Part shown: in pieces, positions 4,574 to 5,572 of the stretch | Layout: each line of letters starts with the position of its first letter | Position numbering within the stretch: position 1 is the first letter of the stretch | From: an uncultured Bacilli bacterium | GTDB taxonomy: Bacteria; Bacillota_I; Bacilli_A; RF39; UBA660 | Reading direction: 5' to 3' | Length of the DNA stretch: 5,572 nucleotides | Assembly: GCA_947629195.1 (NCBI GenBank) | Contig: CANRCS010000067.1 | Location: 1-5,572, forward strand | Position numbers and translations under genes: made by a program | Notes under the pieces: model-generated | The model's input: the letters and a program-made list of their open reading frames with translations, nothing else | Database searches by the model: none | What the model was told of the DNA's origin: nothing

Positions 4574-5517
4574 AATTTCATGTCACCTTCTATATTAATT
4601 ATATCTCTAAAATTTGTTGGGAATCCCATTCTGTCTAATATTTTTTCTTGTGGTATAGATTCTACCTTGCCATCTAATACATCTAATTCATATCCTATTT
4701 CATAAACTAAAAGTCTAAATTCTTCATCTGAAAGCATTCTCTTTAATATTATTATAAGCGCAAATAAATCGTTCTTACCATATATATATTCATTATCAGT
4801 TTTAGGTATATCAAGTTCTGCATGATATTTTGTATCTGCAATAATTTTCTGTGTTTTATGTTCAAATAATATATCTTCATGAGCACACAAATTTCTATAA
4901 TTTGCTAAAATAGATAGGTATTCTGCTAATGTATCAATATCTAAATCATAATTTTCTGCTACTTGTAATTGGTCTTCTGGTTTTAATATAGTATACATTT
5001 CAGATATAATTCCAAATGATAAAACTTTTACTAATATCCATAATGGTACATATCCATAATTACTTGAATAGTGCATTGTTGCAGTATGTTGTGACCCATT
5101 AATTCTTATTTGTCTTTTCATTTTGTGAATTAAATCATTAACCTGTCTTGATTTTTTTCTATCTAGTGAGAAACTACTAGGTCTTAAATAATCACTTTCT
5201 CTATATCCATATTTTTTAGAAAGTTGATAACTAATTATAGATTTTATATTATTTTCAATTATTAATACATTTTTAAATATAATATTTCTAAATCTTCTAT
5301 CAAATGTAAATAAAGCATACATTTCTTCAAAGGTAGAACCTGGTATAAATCGTTTATCACTACTTGAACGCATGAATAGATGTCTATAACCATTTATGAA
5401 AAAATAATTTTCCCTAAAAAGAATTCCTTTTGCTTTTTCTTCATCCAAAATCTTAAGCCCCTTAGCCTTCATTATTTCTATTTGTTCGGCCAAACTTTTA
5501 AATTCTTTGCTTGCCAT
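4570..5517 (-). CDS. Abi_2 (AbiD/AbiF-type) HEPN-domain protein
   Basis: The 315 residues follow the Abi_2 family plan: SLAEQIEIMKAKGL (8-21), ENYFFINGYRHLF (36-48, for the usual NYYRLSGYxxxF), TFEEMYALFTFDRRFRN (62-78), IENNIKSIISYQLSKKYG (87-104), VPLWILVKVLSFGIISEMY (157-175) and YRNLCAHEDILF (207-218). The last holds R208 and H213, the RxxxxH motif of HEPN ribonucleases. Relatives in lactococci cause phage abortive infection, and HEPN members usually cut RNA. The C-terminal 100 residues have no motif I recognise. The start follows AGGTGA (5522-5527) by 4 nt, and TGATATAAT lies just upstream. It is first in a unit with the htrA-like gene, an unusual partner for an Abi protein. It might be a defence protein, a toxin controlled by an RNA, or a lineage-specific stress RNase. 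Family assignment is firm; function is inferred. Confidence 0.88.
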   Translation of the reverse strand: MASKEFKSLAEQIEIMKAKGLKILDEEKAKGILFRENYFFINGYRHLFMRSSSDKRFIPGSTFEEMYALFTFDRRFRNIIFKNVLIIENNIKSIISYQLSKKYGYRESDYLRPSSFSLDRKKSRQVNDLIHKMKRQIRINGSQHTATMHYSSNYGYVPLWILVKVLSFGIISEMYTILKPEDQLQVAENYDLDIDTLAEYLSILANYRNLCAHEDILFEHKTQKIIADTKYHAELDIPKTDNEYIYGKNDLFALIIILKRMLSDEEFRLLVYEIGYELDVLDGKVESIPQEKILDRMGFPTNFRDIINIEGDMKL

Positions 5518-5521
5518 ATTC

Positions 5522-5545
5522 TCACCTAGTATAAATTATATCACA
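5522..5545 (-). promoter_or_regulatory. Extended -10 promoter and close ribosome site of the HEPN gene
   Basis: The minus strand has TGATATAAT at 5535-5543; no good -35 appears at 16-18 nt, which an extended -10 can tolerate. The predicted start near 5528 leaves a leader of only about 10 nt, holding AGGTGA (5522-5527), the 3' part of the full Shine-Dalgarno sequence. Upstream of 5545 only 27 bases are visible, so any antitoxin RNA or operator beyond that cannot be judged. Confidence 0.6.
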
Positions 5546-5572
5546 AAAAAGCAAATTATTTTATTTTTTTCA

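Noticed and set aside
4570..5517. Mollicute genetic code (TGA as tryptophan)
   Set aside because: TGA is the stop of the HEPN gene exactly at the overlap with the next gene, and tryptophans in FtsX and others are TGG.
5546..5572. Antitoxin RNA or terminator at the right edge
   Set aside because: Only 27 AT-rich bases are visible, with no stem of useful length; nothing can be claimed.

Overview
The window comes from a very AT-rich (visibly well under 30% GC) low-GC Gram-positive bacterium, most like an uncultured Bacilli or Clostridia lineage. The standard bacterial code applies: TGA is the stop of the HEPN gene at the right end and tryptophan is TGG. All six convincing genes lie on the minus strand, so transcription runs from right to left and the description follows that direction.

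Unit 1 (5572 to about 3466): an Abi_2/AbiF-type HEPN protein (4570-5517) overlaps by ATGA with a membrane-anchored HtrA-type serine protease with one PDZ domain (3488-4573). A hairpin plus U-tract closes the unit. Unit 2 (about 3433 to 531): ftsE, ftsX and a secreted coiled-coil M23 peptidoglycan hydrolase with intact catalytic residues. This is a complete FtsEX divisome switch with its probable client enzyme. FtsE hydrolyses ATP in the cytosol, FtsX passes the change across the membrane, and the coiled coil of the hydrolase is expected to dock on the large FtsX outer loop. ftsE and ftsX overlap, the hydrolase start is 1 nt past the ftsX stop with no Shine-Dalgarno, and a 13-bp hairpin with U-tract ends the unit. 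Unit 3 (about 514 to 229): a 72-residue stand-alone protein resembling the C-terminal domain of RNA polymerase alpha, with its own extended -10 promoter and a 5' leader hairpin.

The left 228 bases have no convincing gene but are the most unusual part. About 110 bases (81-190) are near 34% GC, between flanks of roughly 10-19%. They carry, in minus-strand order, an extended -10 promoter-like sequence, a GAAA-tetraloop hairpin near the predicted start, and two related hairpins repeated at a 49-bp period, the second followed by a pyrimidine-rich tract. This looks like a small structured RNA or an attenuator-type leader. Left of it, a 14-of-15 match to the Fur-type 7-1-7 box overlaps the -35 of a leftward promoter whose gene would lie outside the window.

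The FtsEX-hydrolase unit and the HtrA protease are well-known envelope genes. The parts that look least described are the stand-alone alpha-CTD-like protein, the structured RNA locus next to it, and the coupling of a HEPN abortive-infection-type protein to an HtrA protease. A functional link between these is not shown by the sequence.
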